From UCB2 sp964475735 (GTDB taxonomy: Bacteria > Chloroflexota > Dehalococcoidia > Tepidiformales > Tepidiformaceae), in the NCBI GenBank assembly GCA_964475735.1, contig CAYYYI010000082.1, positions 1-11,686 of the forward strand: a stretch of 11,686 bases of DNA, read 5' to 3'. Shown piece after piece: positions 1-6,565 of this stretch. Each line of letters begins with the position of its first letter. Positions within the stretch are counted from its first letter, which is position 1. Made by a program: the position numbers and the translations under genes. The notes under the pieces were generated by a model. That model saw nothing but the letters and a program-made list of their open reading frames with translations. It ran no database searches and was not told where the DNA came from.

Positions 1-46
1 GTTCCCGTCACCATAATGCGAACATCTGTGCGAATGGGGGCTCGCT

Positions 47-1731
47 GTGACCGAACCCGCCTACCCGGTCCTTGCCACCCGCACCATGCCGCCCGCCCTC
101 GCGGCCGAGGCGGTGCTAGCCGAGCTTCGCGCCAAACCCACCGAGACCACGGTGCGCCGCCTCGACGAGCTCCCCGCGCGCTTCGCTGATTGGCCCGAAG
201 GTATGCACCCGGACCTCGTCACCGAGCTCGCACGGCGAGGCATAGCTCGCCCCTACACCCACCAGGCCCAGGCCATCGAGCACGCGCTCGCGGGACGCAA
301 CACGGTGGTCGTGACACCCACAGCCAGCGGCAAGACGCTCTGCTATAACGGCCCCGTCCTCAGCACCATCCTGCGCGACCGTTCGGCCCGTGCGCTCTAC
401 CTGTTCCCCACGAAGGCGCTGGCGCAAGACCAGCTCGACGAGCTGTACAGCCTGATCACCGGACTCGGCGCGGACGTTGGCACGTTCACCTACGACGGCG
501 ACACCCCCGCCGACGCCCGCCGTGCGGTGCGAACCGCCGGGCACATCGTGCTGACCAACCCTGACATGCTCCATACGGCCATCCTGCCCCACCACACGAA
601 GTGGGTGCAGCTCTTCGAAAGCCTCGAATACGTCGTGCTCGATGAGCTCCACACCTACCGCGGCGTCTTCGGGAGCCACGTCGCCAACGTCATCCGGCGG
701 CTGCGCCGCGTGTGCCAGTTCTATGGGTCAGACCCCACGTTCATCCTCTGTTCGGCGACCATCGGCAACCCGGGCGAACTGGCCGCCGCGCTCGTGGGCG
801 ATGAGGTCGAGATGGTGGACGACAACGGCGCTCCCCAGGGCGAGCGCATCGTGGTGGTGCACAACCCGCCGGTGGTGAACCGCGAACTGGGCATCCGGCA
901 GTCTTCGCTCAAGTCCGCCCGCGACATTGCCGGGCGGCTTATCCGGGCGGGGGTACAGACGATCGTCTTCGCTCCTAGCCGCGTTCGCGTGGAACTGCTG
1001 CTCACCTACCTGCGCGACGCGCTCAGGAACAAGCCCGGCGAACCTGAGCGCGTGGCCGGTTACCGGGGCGGCTACCTGCCCCTTGAACGGCGGACCATCG
1101 AGCGCGGCCTGCGCGACGGGACCATCCGCGGCGTGGTCGCGACGAACGCCCTGGAACTCGGCGTCGATATCGGCGGCATGGGCGCGAGCGTGGTCGTCGG
1201 GTATCCGGGCACGCTCGCGAGCCTCTGGCAGCAGTTCGGGCGAGCGGGGCGCCGGCACGAGGGTTCGCTTTCGGTGCTGGTGGCGTCTTCGAACCCGCTC
1301 GACCAGTACGTGGCGACCAACCCCGGCTTCGTCTTCGANNNNNNNNNNNNNNNNNNNNNNNNNNNNNNNNNNNNNNNNNNNNNNNNNNNNNNNNNNNNNN
1401 NNNNNNNNNNNNNNNNNNNNNNNNNNNNNNNNNNNNNNACCTGGCCCCCGTCTTTTGCATGTGCGACCCCCGCGACATCGGGAGCGAGGCGCAGGTGCGG
1501 TCGCCGTTCACGCAGGCGCCCACGGTGTATCTCTACGACACCGTGCCGGGCGGGGTCGGTCTGGCCGAAAAGCTGTTCGACGTCCGGAAGGACCTGGCCG
1601 AAGCCTGCCTGGCCGTGCTCCTGACCTGCGAGTGCCCCAACGGGTGCCCGGGGTGCGTCGGCCCGCAGGTGGAGGCGAAGAGCCCGGCGAAGAGGGCGGC
1701 GAAGCAACTCCTGGAGCGGCTGGGGCGGTGA
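47..1731 (+). CDS. MrfA/YprA-family DEAD/DEAH-box DNA helicase with C-terminal cysteine (DUF1998/MZB) domain, interrupted by an assembly gap
   Basis: Superfamily 2 helicase; the family is known for 3'-5' DNA unwinding and, for Bacillus MrfA, repair of mitomycin-type damage. Seen before the gap (residues 1-430): Q motif YTHQAQAI at about 70-77, Walker A TPTASGKT at 90-97, DELH box at 199-202, SATIGN at 236-241, motif V ATNALELGVDIG at 365-376 and motif VI QQFGRAGRR at 395-403. After the gap the protein resumes in another frame at 1441 (LAPVFCMCDPRDIG) and ends with a four-Cys cluster, CECPNGCPGC, typical of the MZB/DUF1998 tail. The frame change falls in the N run, so it reflects unknown gap length rather than a proven frameshift. 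About 430 plus 97 residues are visible; relatives have roughly 750, so some 200 residues are probably missing. The GTG start follows a G-rich stretch (36-40) at 6 bases. An upstream CATAAT (12-17) could be a -10 box. Family certain; exact repair role inferred. Confidence 0.9.
1339..1438. other. Assembly gap (100 N) inside the helicase gene
   Basis: Exactly 100 N, a usual placeholder for a scaffold gap of unknown size. The flanking coding parts are in different frames, and the family length implies that about 0.6-0.7 kb is really missing here. Confidence 0.97.
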
Positions 1732-1792
1732 AAGGCGAGTGGCCCAGGTGCTGTTCCTCCGGGGGCTCGCGCCGGGCTAAAGGCTAAAGCGC

Positions 1793-1821
1793 TTGACACA
1801 TTAAGCATTTCCTCCCAAGAT
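1793..1821 (+). promoter_or_regulatory. Candidate sigma-70-type promoter in the helicase-cupredoxin intergenic region
   Basis: A perfect -35 hexamer TTGACA (1793-1798) is followed after 17 bases by CAAGAT (1816-1821), which matches the -10 consensus at three of six positions including the key A and final T. Transcription would start near 1828. It lies between the helicase stop and a strong hairpin, so it could drive a small RNA or the leader of the cupredoxin gene. The -10 is weak, so this is a candidate only. Confidence 0.4.
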
Positions 1822-1827
1822 CGCTTC

Positions 1828-1955
1828 TGTGGCCGCAGGCTTCGCGCGAGGGTCTTGCGGGAACCGGGTAGGCCTGATTGCAGCCAGCTAAGAGTCGTTC
1901 ACCCCGCCTCTTGCTCAGAAGGGCCCCCCATTTGCCGGGGGCCCTTCGCTTTACG
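1828..1955 (+). ncRNA. Candidate small RNA or attenuated leader of about 130 nt, no known family recognised
   Basis: The stretch from 1732 to 2134 holds no convincing gene. Within it, the promoter candidate at 1793-1821 and the terminator-like hairpin at 1918-1947 bracket about 130 bases with their own pairing potential: TGGC (about 1830) with GCCA further on, CAGGC with GCCTG just inside, and a competing CCGCA/TGCGG pairing. Alternative pairings ahead of a terminator resemble a regulated leader; the copper protein gene begins about 180 bases downstream. It does not match SRP, 6S, tmRNA, T-box or tRNA patterns that I can recall. Inference from context only. Confidence 0.25.
1918..1953 (+). 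terminator. Strong GC-rich hairpin, probable intrinsic terminator
   Basis: A perfect 11-base stem, GAAGGGCCCCC at 1918-1928 paired with GGGGGCCCTTC at 1937-1947, closes an 8-base loop. Only a short T stretch (TTT at about 1950-1952) follows, so the U tract is weak. It could end the helicase transcript or a short RNA started at about 1828. On the minus strand no T run follows, so plus-strand action is favoured. Confidence 0.6.
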
Positions 1956-2134
1956 CGGGGCAAACCATTAGCGCGGCGCAGTTCATGTATGCTCGAATCA
2001 CGGGCAAAGACCATTCGCGCACGCGGGCCCAGATTCGCCGATACGATCGTGCAGGCTTAGACTCGGGGCTCAGAGCATTGGTTCAGGTCAGTCCCACAGT
2101 CTTCCGGTTATCCCGGGGAGGTTTACACCAGGCT

Positions 2135-2509
2135 ATGTTCAAGAAGCTGCGCGCCGCGCTCATCCTGCTCTCCGCTGCTGCCATGATTGGCGGCCTGGCC
2201 GTCGCCTGTGGCGGCGACGATGACGACGACAACGGGGACTCCGAGCCGGTTGAGATCCCCGCTGGCGCGCCGATGATCGACCAGGACAACCTGGTCTTCA
2301 TCCCTGACAAGCTCACCGTTAAGTCCGGCGAGAAGGTCTACTTCAAGAACAGCGAGACCGCCATCCACACGGTCACCATCAACGGGAAGAATGTCTCGGG
2401 GAACATGAAGAAGGACGATGTGGTGATCTGGATTCCGGAGAAGGCGGGTGAGTACAAGGTCACCTGTGACTATCACCCGCAGATGAAGGCCACCATCAAG
2501 GTCGAGTAG
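2135..2509 (+). CDS. Cupredoxin (plastocyanin/amicyanin-like) copper lipoprotein
   Basis: A 124-residue type 1 copper protein, probably lipid-anchored outside the membrane and moving single electrons; the partner is unknown. Residues 1-24 form a lipoprotein signal peptide (KK near the start, a hydrophobic core, then LAVAC), with Cys25 the predicted lipidated residue. A GG and a poly-Asp linker follow, then the beta-sandwich domain from about residue 45. All four copper ligands are visible: His78 (in AIHTV), Cys111, His114 and Met117 in CDYHPQM, the C-x2-H-x2-M spacing of amicyanin. An upstream in-frame ATG at 1985 is possible, but it would bury the signal peptide behind 50 unconvincing residues, so 2135 is chosen. 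A GGGGAGG stretch at 2115-2121 lies rather far (13 bases) from the ATG. The MFS gene follows after 69 bases. Confidence 0.9.
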   Translation: MFKKLRAALILLSAAAMIGGLAVACGGDDDDDNGDSEPVEIPAGAPMIDQDNLVFIPDKLTVKSGEKVYFKNSETAIHTVTINGKNVSGNMKKDDVVIWIPEKAGEYKVTCDYHPQMKATIKVE

Positions 2510-2537
2510 CGGAACCTGCCTATCGGTCCCGGGCAGC

Positions 2538-2566
2538 AGGGGAAGTGAGCGCGGCGACCTTCCCCT
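2538..2566 (+). promoter_or_regulatory. Inverted repeat just upstream of the MFS gene: operator or weak terminator
   Basis: A perfect 8-base inverted repeat, AGGGGAAG (2538-2545) and CTTCCCCT (2559-2566), with 13 bases between. Its last base is the first base of the TAGAAT hexamer, and it ends 12 bases before the MFS start codon. No U tract follows (AGAATCGG), so it is a poor terminator for the cupredoxin gene. Its place over the likely -35/-10 region suits a regulator-binding operator. Which of the two is not decidable here. Confidence 0.4.
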
Positions 2567-2571
2567 AGAAT
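2566..2571 (+). promoter_or_regulatory. Candidate -10 box TAGAAT, near-leaderless start of the MFS gene
   Basis: TAGAAT matches the -10 consensus at five of six positions. It ends only 7 bases before the ATG at 2579, so a transcript started from it would begin at or next to the start codon. No -35 box is clear. GGTGAG directly abuts the ATG, too close to act as a normal ribosome binding site, which supports a leaderless reading. Confidence 0.4.
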
Positions 2572-2578
2572 CGGTGAG

Positions 2579-3838
2579 ATGATCTCCAACTGGTTCCGGA
2601 CAACATTCAAGTCGCTGGAGAACCGCGACTACCGCGTGCTCTGGTTCGGGACCACGCTTGCGTTCCTCTGTTTCATGATGTCTACCGTCGTGCAGTCGGT
2701 GGTCGCGTTCGACCTCACGGGGAAGAACCGGGCCGTCGGCGCCGTCTCGCTCGGCATGGGCGTGGCAACCATCTTCATCTCTCCTTTTGGTGGCGTTATC
2801 GCCGACCGCGTATCCAAGCGGCGGCTGTTGCTCGCGGGTCAGTCGATCGTTGGGCTCAACTTCGCAGCAGTCGGCGTTCTCATCGTCACCGATCAGATCA
2901 CCCTGCCACTGCTAATCGCGTCGACGTTCGTCCTTGGGGCGGTGTTCTCGTTCATTGGCCCCGCCAGGCAGGCGTGGATTGGCGAGATCCTCCCCGGGCC
3001 TGCGCTTGCCAACGGCATCGCCCTGCAGCAGATCGCCATGACGCTCACTCGCATCTTCGGGCCGTTTGTGGCCGGCGGGCTGATCGCCCTGTCCTTCATC
3101 GGCACGGGGGGCGCCTATCTCTTCATGGGGGCCGCATTTGCGGTTGTCGTGGCCACGCTGGCGCAACTCCCTTCGTCCAATCCTCGCCGGGAGGGACCGG
3201 CACGCTCAGTGGCCGATGACTTCCGTTTGGGCTTCGACTACATCGCCGGGACCCCGGTGCTGGCGCTTCTATCGCTGACGTTCATCGGTGTGGTGATCAC
3301 AGGGTTCTCGTACCAGGTTCTCCTGCCGGGTTTTCTCGAGAACGAGTTGGGGCGCGACCCGCGCGAAATGAGCTGGCTCCTTGGGATCGGCGCCGCGGCC
3401 GGGCTTATCGTGACGCTCGGCATCGCGGGATTCGCGGGCTCGCGCCACGCCTGGCGGCTGATGTTCGTAGGGGCAGCCATGCTCGGCATCTCGCTTGCGC
3501 TCACCGCACTCGCGCAGTCGTTTGGGCAGGCGCTCGTCGCCATGCTCTTCGTCGGTGCGGGTTCGAGCGCTTTCCAGCTACTCAACAGCGCCCTGGTGAT
3601 GCAGGAAGCCGAGCCAGCGTACTACGGGCGCGTGATGTCCATCACCATGCTCGCCTGGGGCCTGAACGGGCTCGCGGGGTTGCCGTTCGGCGTACTGGCC
3701 GACCGTGCGGGTGAGCGACAGGCCCTGTTCGCCATGGGGGTGCTCGTTCTCGCCGTGGCTACTGTTGCCGCTCTGGCCCGGGCTGGCATCGCGCGGGGCG
3801 CAGATCCCGTGCCTGCGGCGCCCTCCGGCGGCGAATGA
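2579..3838 (+). CDS. MFS transporter, MFS_3/EntS-like exporter
   Basis: A 419-residue polytopic inner-membrane protein of the major facilitator superfamily, most like the MFS_3 (enterobactin exporter EntS) branch of proton-driven exporters; the substrate cannot be told. The N-terminal lead SLENRDYRVLWFG is typical of this branch. Loop motif A is present in the N half (GGVIADRVSKRRLL, residues 71-84) and as a weaker copy in the C half (FGVLADRAGERQAL, 370-383). The hydrophobic segments fit about 12 helices. A hydrophilic central loop lies near residues 199-213 (SSNPRREGPARSVADDF). The ATG at 2579 is the natural start; see the TAGAAT box and inverted repeat just upstream. The cupredoxin gene precedes it by 69 bases, but nothing in the sequence ties the transporter to copper. 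Confidence 0.9.
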   Translation: MISNWFRTTFKSLENRDYRVLWFGTTLAFLCFMMSTVVQSVVAFDLTGKNRAVGAVSLGMGVATIFISPFGGVIADRVSKRRLLLAGQSIVGLNFAAVGVLIVTDQITLPLLIASTFVLGAVFSFIGPARQAWIGEILPGPALANGIALQQIAMTLTRIFGPFVAGGLIALSFIGTGGAYLFMGAAFAVVVATLAQLPSSNPRREGPARSVADDFRLGFDYIAGTPVLALLSLTFIGVVITGFSYQVLLPGFLENELGRDPREMSWLLGIGAAAGLIVTLGIAGFAGSRHAWRLMFVGAAMLGISLALTALAQSFGQALVAMLFVGAGSSAFQLLNSALVMQEAEPAYYGRVMSITMLAWGLNGLAGLPFGVLADRAGERQALFAMGVLVLAVATVAALARAGIARGADPVPAAPSGGE

Positions 3839-3894
3839 GCCGCCTCCCTGTTACGCTGGAAGGACACCATCCGCACCGGAGCCCACAGCCTTTC

Positions 3895-4119
3895 ATGAAA
3901 CGGGAAGAGATCGCCGCGCTCATCGCAATCCTCCAGGCACAACTCGAACTCGGGCCCACGAACCTCGCCGTGGGGACCTGGAAGATTGGCTTTGACCGCC
4001 GTCGCGAGGCTTTTACTTTCGACAAGTGCGAGAACGATGGCTACTGCGAAGAGCGCCCGGCTGTGATCTCAGTTAAAGGTGAAGTGCTCGACCCCGGCGG
4101 TCCGCTCTTCGACGTTTGA
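3895..4119 (+). CDS. Small uncharacterised protein with two cysteines
   Basis: Not recognised. From the ATG at 3895 it is 74 residues: a predicted helix (KREEIAALIAILQAQLELG) then a short, probably beta-rich part with KCENDGYCEE (two Cys, six apart) and a DPGGPLFDV end. No signal peptide or membrane segment. An alternative in-frame ATG at 3835 overlaps the MFS stop by four bases (ATGA), which would couple translation, but the extra 20 residues (rich in His, Pro and Arg) look like translated non-coding DNA. Neither start has a well-placed ribosome binding site: a GGAG at 3878-3881 is 13 bases from 3895. It is probably real because it fills the space between MFS and the signalling genes with an open frame, but function is unknown. 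Confidence 0.55.
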   Translation: MKREEIAALIAILQAQLELGPTNLAVGTWKIGFDRRREAFTFDKCENDGYCEERPAVISVKGEVLDPGGPLFDV

Positions 4120-4212
4120 ACTGCCGTGTGGCTGCTTTGTTCACCAATTCTCCCCTGATTTGGACACACAGCCCTCGTGAAACCGGCTTCTAGTGCCGAT
4201 TAAACAAGTTGA

Positions 4213-5193
4213 ATGCCTGCGCGTACGTTTGCCCCTGCCGGCCCTCGGCCAGAAAAGCACGCCCTTGTCCGCGTGCTCGTCGTGGATCTTGACGTCAGCG
4301 ATGTCAAGCGCCTGCGCGCCGCACTTGAAGGGGACAGCGCCTTCAGGGTTCATTCTGTACGGACCATCGAGGAGGCGGAGAGTTGCCTCGCCGACGCTTC
4401 GTTCGACGTGGCACTCATCGAGAGCTCGCTCTGGAGCCCCGATGGCGCGGGGCTGGTGCGTTTCGTGCGCGAGAAGCACGTCGACATGGCCGTTGTGCTG
4501 TTGACTTCGGGTCACCAGCGCGACGCGATCCCTGCTCTCAAGCTCGGCGCGCACGACTTCATCAGTAAGCAGTCGCTCGATGACACCGAGTACGTGAGTG
4601 CGCGAATTCTTGCGGCCGTCGAAGAAAGCCGCGCCCTGCGGCGCCGCGAAACCATGGTTCGCTGGCTCGAGCGCGAAGCGCGGACCGACCACATGACCGG
4701 CCTGAGCAATCGTCGCGCCTTCGACGAGCAGCTTGAGACGGCGTGCGAAGAGAGCCGCCGAACAGGGGAACCGGTCGCACTCATCCTCGTCGACGTGACG
4801 GGCACCCGCCAGGTGAACGAGGCGTATGGTCATCCCGCTGGCGATGCCATGATCAGGCGCACTGCGCGCGCGGTGCTGCGTTGCGTGCGCGGGGGCGACT
4901 TCGCCGGGCGAATTGGGGGGGATGACTTTGGCGTCCTTATCCGGGGAGGCGAAATGGATCTCGCCCGCCGGATTGCCCGGAGGATTGCGCACGAGATAGA
5001 GCGGTTGAACAACGAGGACTCAGATGGGGAGATCCCGGTGAGCGTTTCGTTTGGTGTGGCCAGCGCCCATGCCTGCGACGCGGCAGAGCTATTCGCTGCT
5101 GCCGATCACCAGCTCTCCTCGCACAAGGGTTTGCGGCCGGCAGTGACCCCTTTCTTCCTGCGAAACGAGGACGACGGACCATCCGTCGCATGA
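4213..5193 (+). CDS. Receiver-GGDEF protein with divergent receiver and GGDDF signature (putative diguanylate cyclase)
   Basis: 326 residues. Residues about 19-140 form a CheY-like receiver, then a linker helix, then a GGDEF domain from about 155 to 310; active members make c-di-GMP from two GTP. Receiver: acidic pocket VDLD (Asp25, Asp27), Thr98 and Lys119 are kept, but the phospho-acceptor position is Glu70 (ALIESSLWSPDG). GGDEF domain: DHMTGLSNRR at 159-168, metal Asp194, Asn202, GHPAGD at 206-211, inhibitory-site RGGD at 226-229, then GGDDF at 235-239 in place of GGDEF. The usual DIDxFK run is altered to DVTGTR. Cyclase activity is therefore possible but uncertain. The start lies directly after an in-frame stop and has no ribosome binding site. 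The pseudo-GGDEF gene follows after 36 bases, probably in one operon. Confidence 0.88.
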   Translation: MPARTFAPAGPRPEKHALVRVLVVDLDVSDVKRLRAALEGDSAFRVHSVRTIEEAESCLADASFDVALIESSLWSPDGAGLVRFVREKHVDMAVVLLTSGHQRDAIPALKLGAHDFISKQSLDDTEYVSARILAAVEESRALRRRETMVRWLEREARTDHMTGLSNRRAFDEQLETACEESRRTGEPVALILVDVTGTRQVNEAYGHPAGDAMIRRTARAVLRCVRGGDFAGRIGGDDFGVLIRGGEMDLARRIARRIAHEIERLNNEDSDGEIPVSVSFGVASAHACDAAELFAAADHQLSSHKGLRPAVTPFFLRNEDDGPSVA

Positions 5194-5229
5194 ATCGCTT
5201 CGCCCAGGCCCGCAACAGGAGGGGGTACC

Positions 5230-5805
5230 GTGTTTCACAAGCGGCGTGATTTGCAGCCAGAAGTGCAGCCGTCCGAGATCGAGGACCCGACCCGTCCGAA
5301 AACGATCGACGCGGAGACCGGGCTCGGGAACCACCGCCAGATGAACGATCTGCTTCGCCGGGAGATCGCCCGCGGCATGCGCTACGGCGATCGAAGCGCC
5401 CTGACCGTGTTCGATGTCCGCGTTGCCGGGTTCCGCCCAACCACCTCCGAGCCCGAGCCACCATCCCCTGCGCAGTTCGTGGCCGATGTGCTTGTGCGCG
5501 AAGCGCGCGAGTCCGACGTGGTCTGCCGCATCGACCTGACGCACTTCGCCGTGTTCCTCACCGAGGCGGATGCCGCTGGCGGCGAACTGTTCGTACAGCG
5601 CGTGAGAACGGCTGTCTCACGAAGCCCGTATGCACGAAACGTGAACGGCAGCGGGATCTACGCTCGTGCATGGGCGGGTTGCGTGGGCTGGGACCCGAAC
5701 CTTGCTACGCCTGCAGCCTATCTCGCTGCAGCCATGGACTCCCTCGAGACCGCGCGAGCCGCCCTCCATGCCCAGGAGAGCTACTTCGCGGGGCGCGCGT
5801 CGTAG
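5230..5805 (+). CDS. Catalytically dead GGDEF-fold protein retaining the RxxD inhibitory-site motif
   Basis: 191 residues, with no output or sensor domain beyond a short N-terminal tail. Traces of the GGDEF fold: DAETGLGNHRQM at 27-38 (the DxLTGLxNRR helix), Asp62 at the metal position (TVFDVR), and RESD-VVCRI-DLTHF at 93-106, where the active-site GGDEF is replaced by DLTHF. The middle segment that normally holds the guanine-binding Asn and the GHxxGD motif is replaced by a Pro/Glu/Ser-rich loop (70-81). The RxxD site stands exactly five residues before the signature, as in the c-di-GMP-binding inhibitory site. So it cannot be a cyclase but might sense c-di-GMP or pair with the upstream protein. 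The GTG start has an ideal AGGAGG at 5217-5222, 7 bases away. Confidence 0.82.
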   Translation: MFHKRRDLQPEVQPSEIEDPTRPKTIDAETGLGNHRQMNDLLRREIARGMRYGDRSALTVFDVRVAGFRPTTSEPEPPSPAQFVADVLVREARESDVVCRIDLTHFAVFLTEADAAGGELFVQRVRTAVSRSPYARNVNGSGIYARAWAGCVGWDPNLATPAAYLAAAMDSLETARAALHAQESYFAGRAS

Positions 5806-5830
5806 GAATGGCGACCGTCCCTCGTCGCCC

Positions 5831-6565
5831 TTACCGGCCTGCAGGAAGCCCGCGAACCTCGGGCAGGTAGCCGAACCCGTCGATCCACCACGAGGCAGCG
5901 CTCGATCCCCAGGCGTTGCCCGAGCGGGTGAGGGTCCCCTTCGTCTTTCCGTCCTTGCCAAGGATCCACAGTTCCCAGGTCTCGTCGCGCCGTGCCCAGT
6001 AGCCCAGCAGCAGCCACGCGCCATCGGGGGACCATGTGACGAGTATGGGCTGGTTGTAGCGGGGAACCTCGAACTGCGCGATCTTCGTCCGCTCCGTTCC
6101 CGCCACCAGAATCACGTCGCCGTCTTCTTCGATCACAACCTGCTCACCCTGTGGGGACTCGCCGCCGCGCACCGGCCCGCTGAATTCGGCTGTGATACCG
6201 GTGTCACGCTTCTCGCCCGTGGCGAGGTCGTATTCGATCCAGGCTGGCGGTCCGCTCTTGTACGTGTCCACAAAGGCGATGGTGTCGCGGTCTACCCAGC
6301 TGAGGCCGTAGACACCCTGTCCGGGGCAATGGACACGGCTACGCGACTCGCCCGAGGCCGGGGCGCGGACGATGCAGCCGTCGCCGTCCAGGAAGATGAT
6401 CTCGCCCGGGATGGCGGGGTTTGGGTTCTTCTCGAGTGATGGCGGCGAAGGGTCGTAACGGCCGAACTTGAGCACGAGCACGACGAGCACGAGCGCCGCG
6501 CCGACGCCGGCCAGGATCCCGGCGGCCCAGAGCCGCCTCGTCAGAGGGCTGGTTGCCGGACCCAT
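5831..6565 (-). CDS. Membrane-anchored TolB/WD40-like propeller protein
   Basis: 244 residues. An N-terminal membrane anchor lies at about 12-33 (LWAAGILAGVGAALVLVVLV), followed by an extracytoplasmic part of repeated beta-strand blocks: GEIIFLDGDGCIVRAP, GLSWVDRDTIAFVD, WIEYDLATGEKRDTG, VTWSPDGAWLLLGYW, ELWILGKDGKTKGTLT. The VTWSPDG and WILGKDG signatures recall TolB/PD40 propeller repeats, but only about four or five blocks are present, short of a full propeller. No enzyme residues are seen. The ATG overlaps the end of the DUF2157-type gene upstream by 25 bases, so the two are almost surely co-translated and may act together at the membrane. Its end faces the pseudo-GGDEF gene with 25 bases between. 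Fold likely, function unknown. Confidence 0.75.
   Translation of the reverse strand: MGPATSPLTRRLWAAGILAGVGAALVLVVLVLKFGRYDPSPPSLEKNPNPAIPGEIIFLDGDGCIVRAPASGESRSRVHCPGQGVYGLSWVDRDTIAFVDTYKSGPPAWIEYDLATGEKRDTGITAEFSGPVRGGESPQGEQVVIEEDGDVILVAGTERTKIAQFEVPRYNQPILVTWSPDGAWLLLGYWARRDETWELWILGKDGKTKGTLTRSGNAWGSSAASWWIDGFGYLPEVRGLPAGR

Noticed and set aside
47..1731. DISARM-like defence system, from a helicase with a DUF1998 tail
   Set aside because: Helicase and tail form a single MrfA/YprA-type gene, and no methylase, phospholipase-D-like or other DISARM partner lies nearby.
1845..1900. SRP RNA resemblance (GAACC, GGGT, AGGCC, GCAGCC in order)
   Set aside because: The GGAAG tetraloop block and the asymmetric loop of SRP helix 8 are absent, so the likeness looks like chance.
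1950..2060. tRNA-like CTCGAATC in the stretch before the cupredoxin gene
   Set aside because: The flanking five bases do not form a T stem and no acceptor or anticodon arm can be built around it.
1985..2134. N-terminal extension of the cupredoxin from the ATG at 1985
   Set aside because: It would place 50 residues before a clear lipoprotein signal peptide and has no ribosome binding site.
4141..4992. 283-codon open frame on the minus strand
   Set aside because: It lies opposite the receiver-GGDEF gene, whose motifs are unmistakable; long antisense frames are common in GC-rich DNA and its product shows no known motif.
5810..5829. Hairpin GGCGAC/GTCGCC between the convergent genes as a two-way terminator
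   Set aside because: Only six base pairs with an 8-base loop and no T run on either strand.
5666..6439. 257-codon open frame on the plus strand
   Set aside because: It runs antisense to the propeller-like gene and across the end of the pseudo-GGDEF gene, with no recognisable domain.
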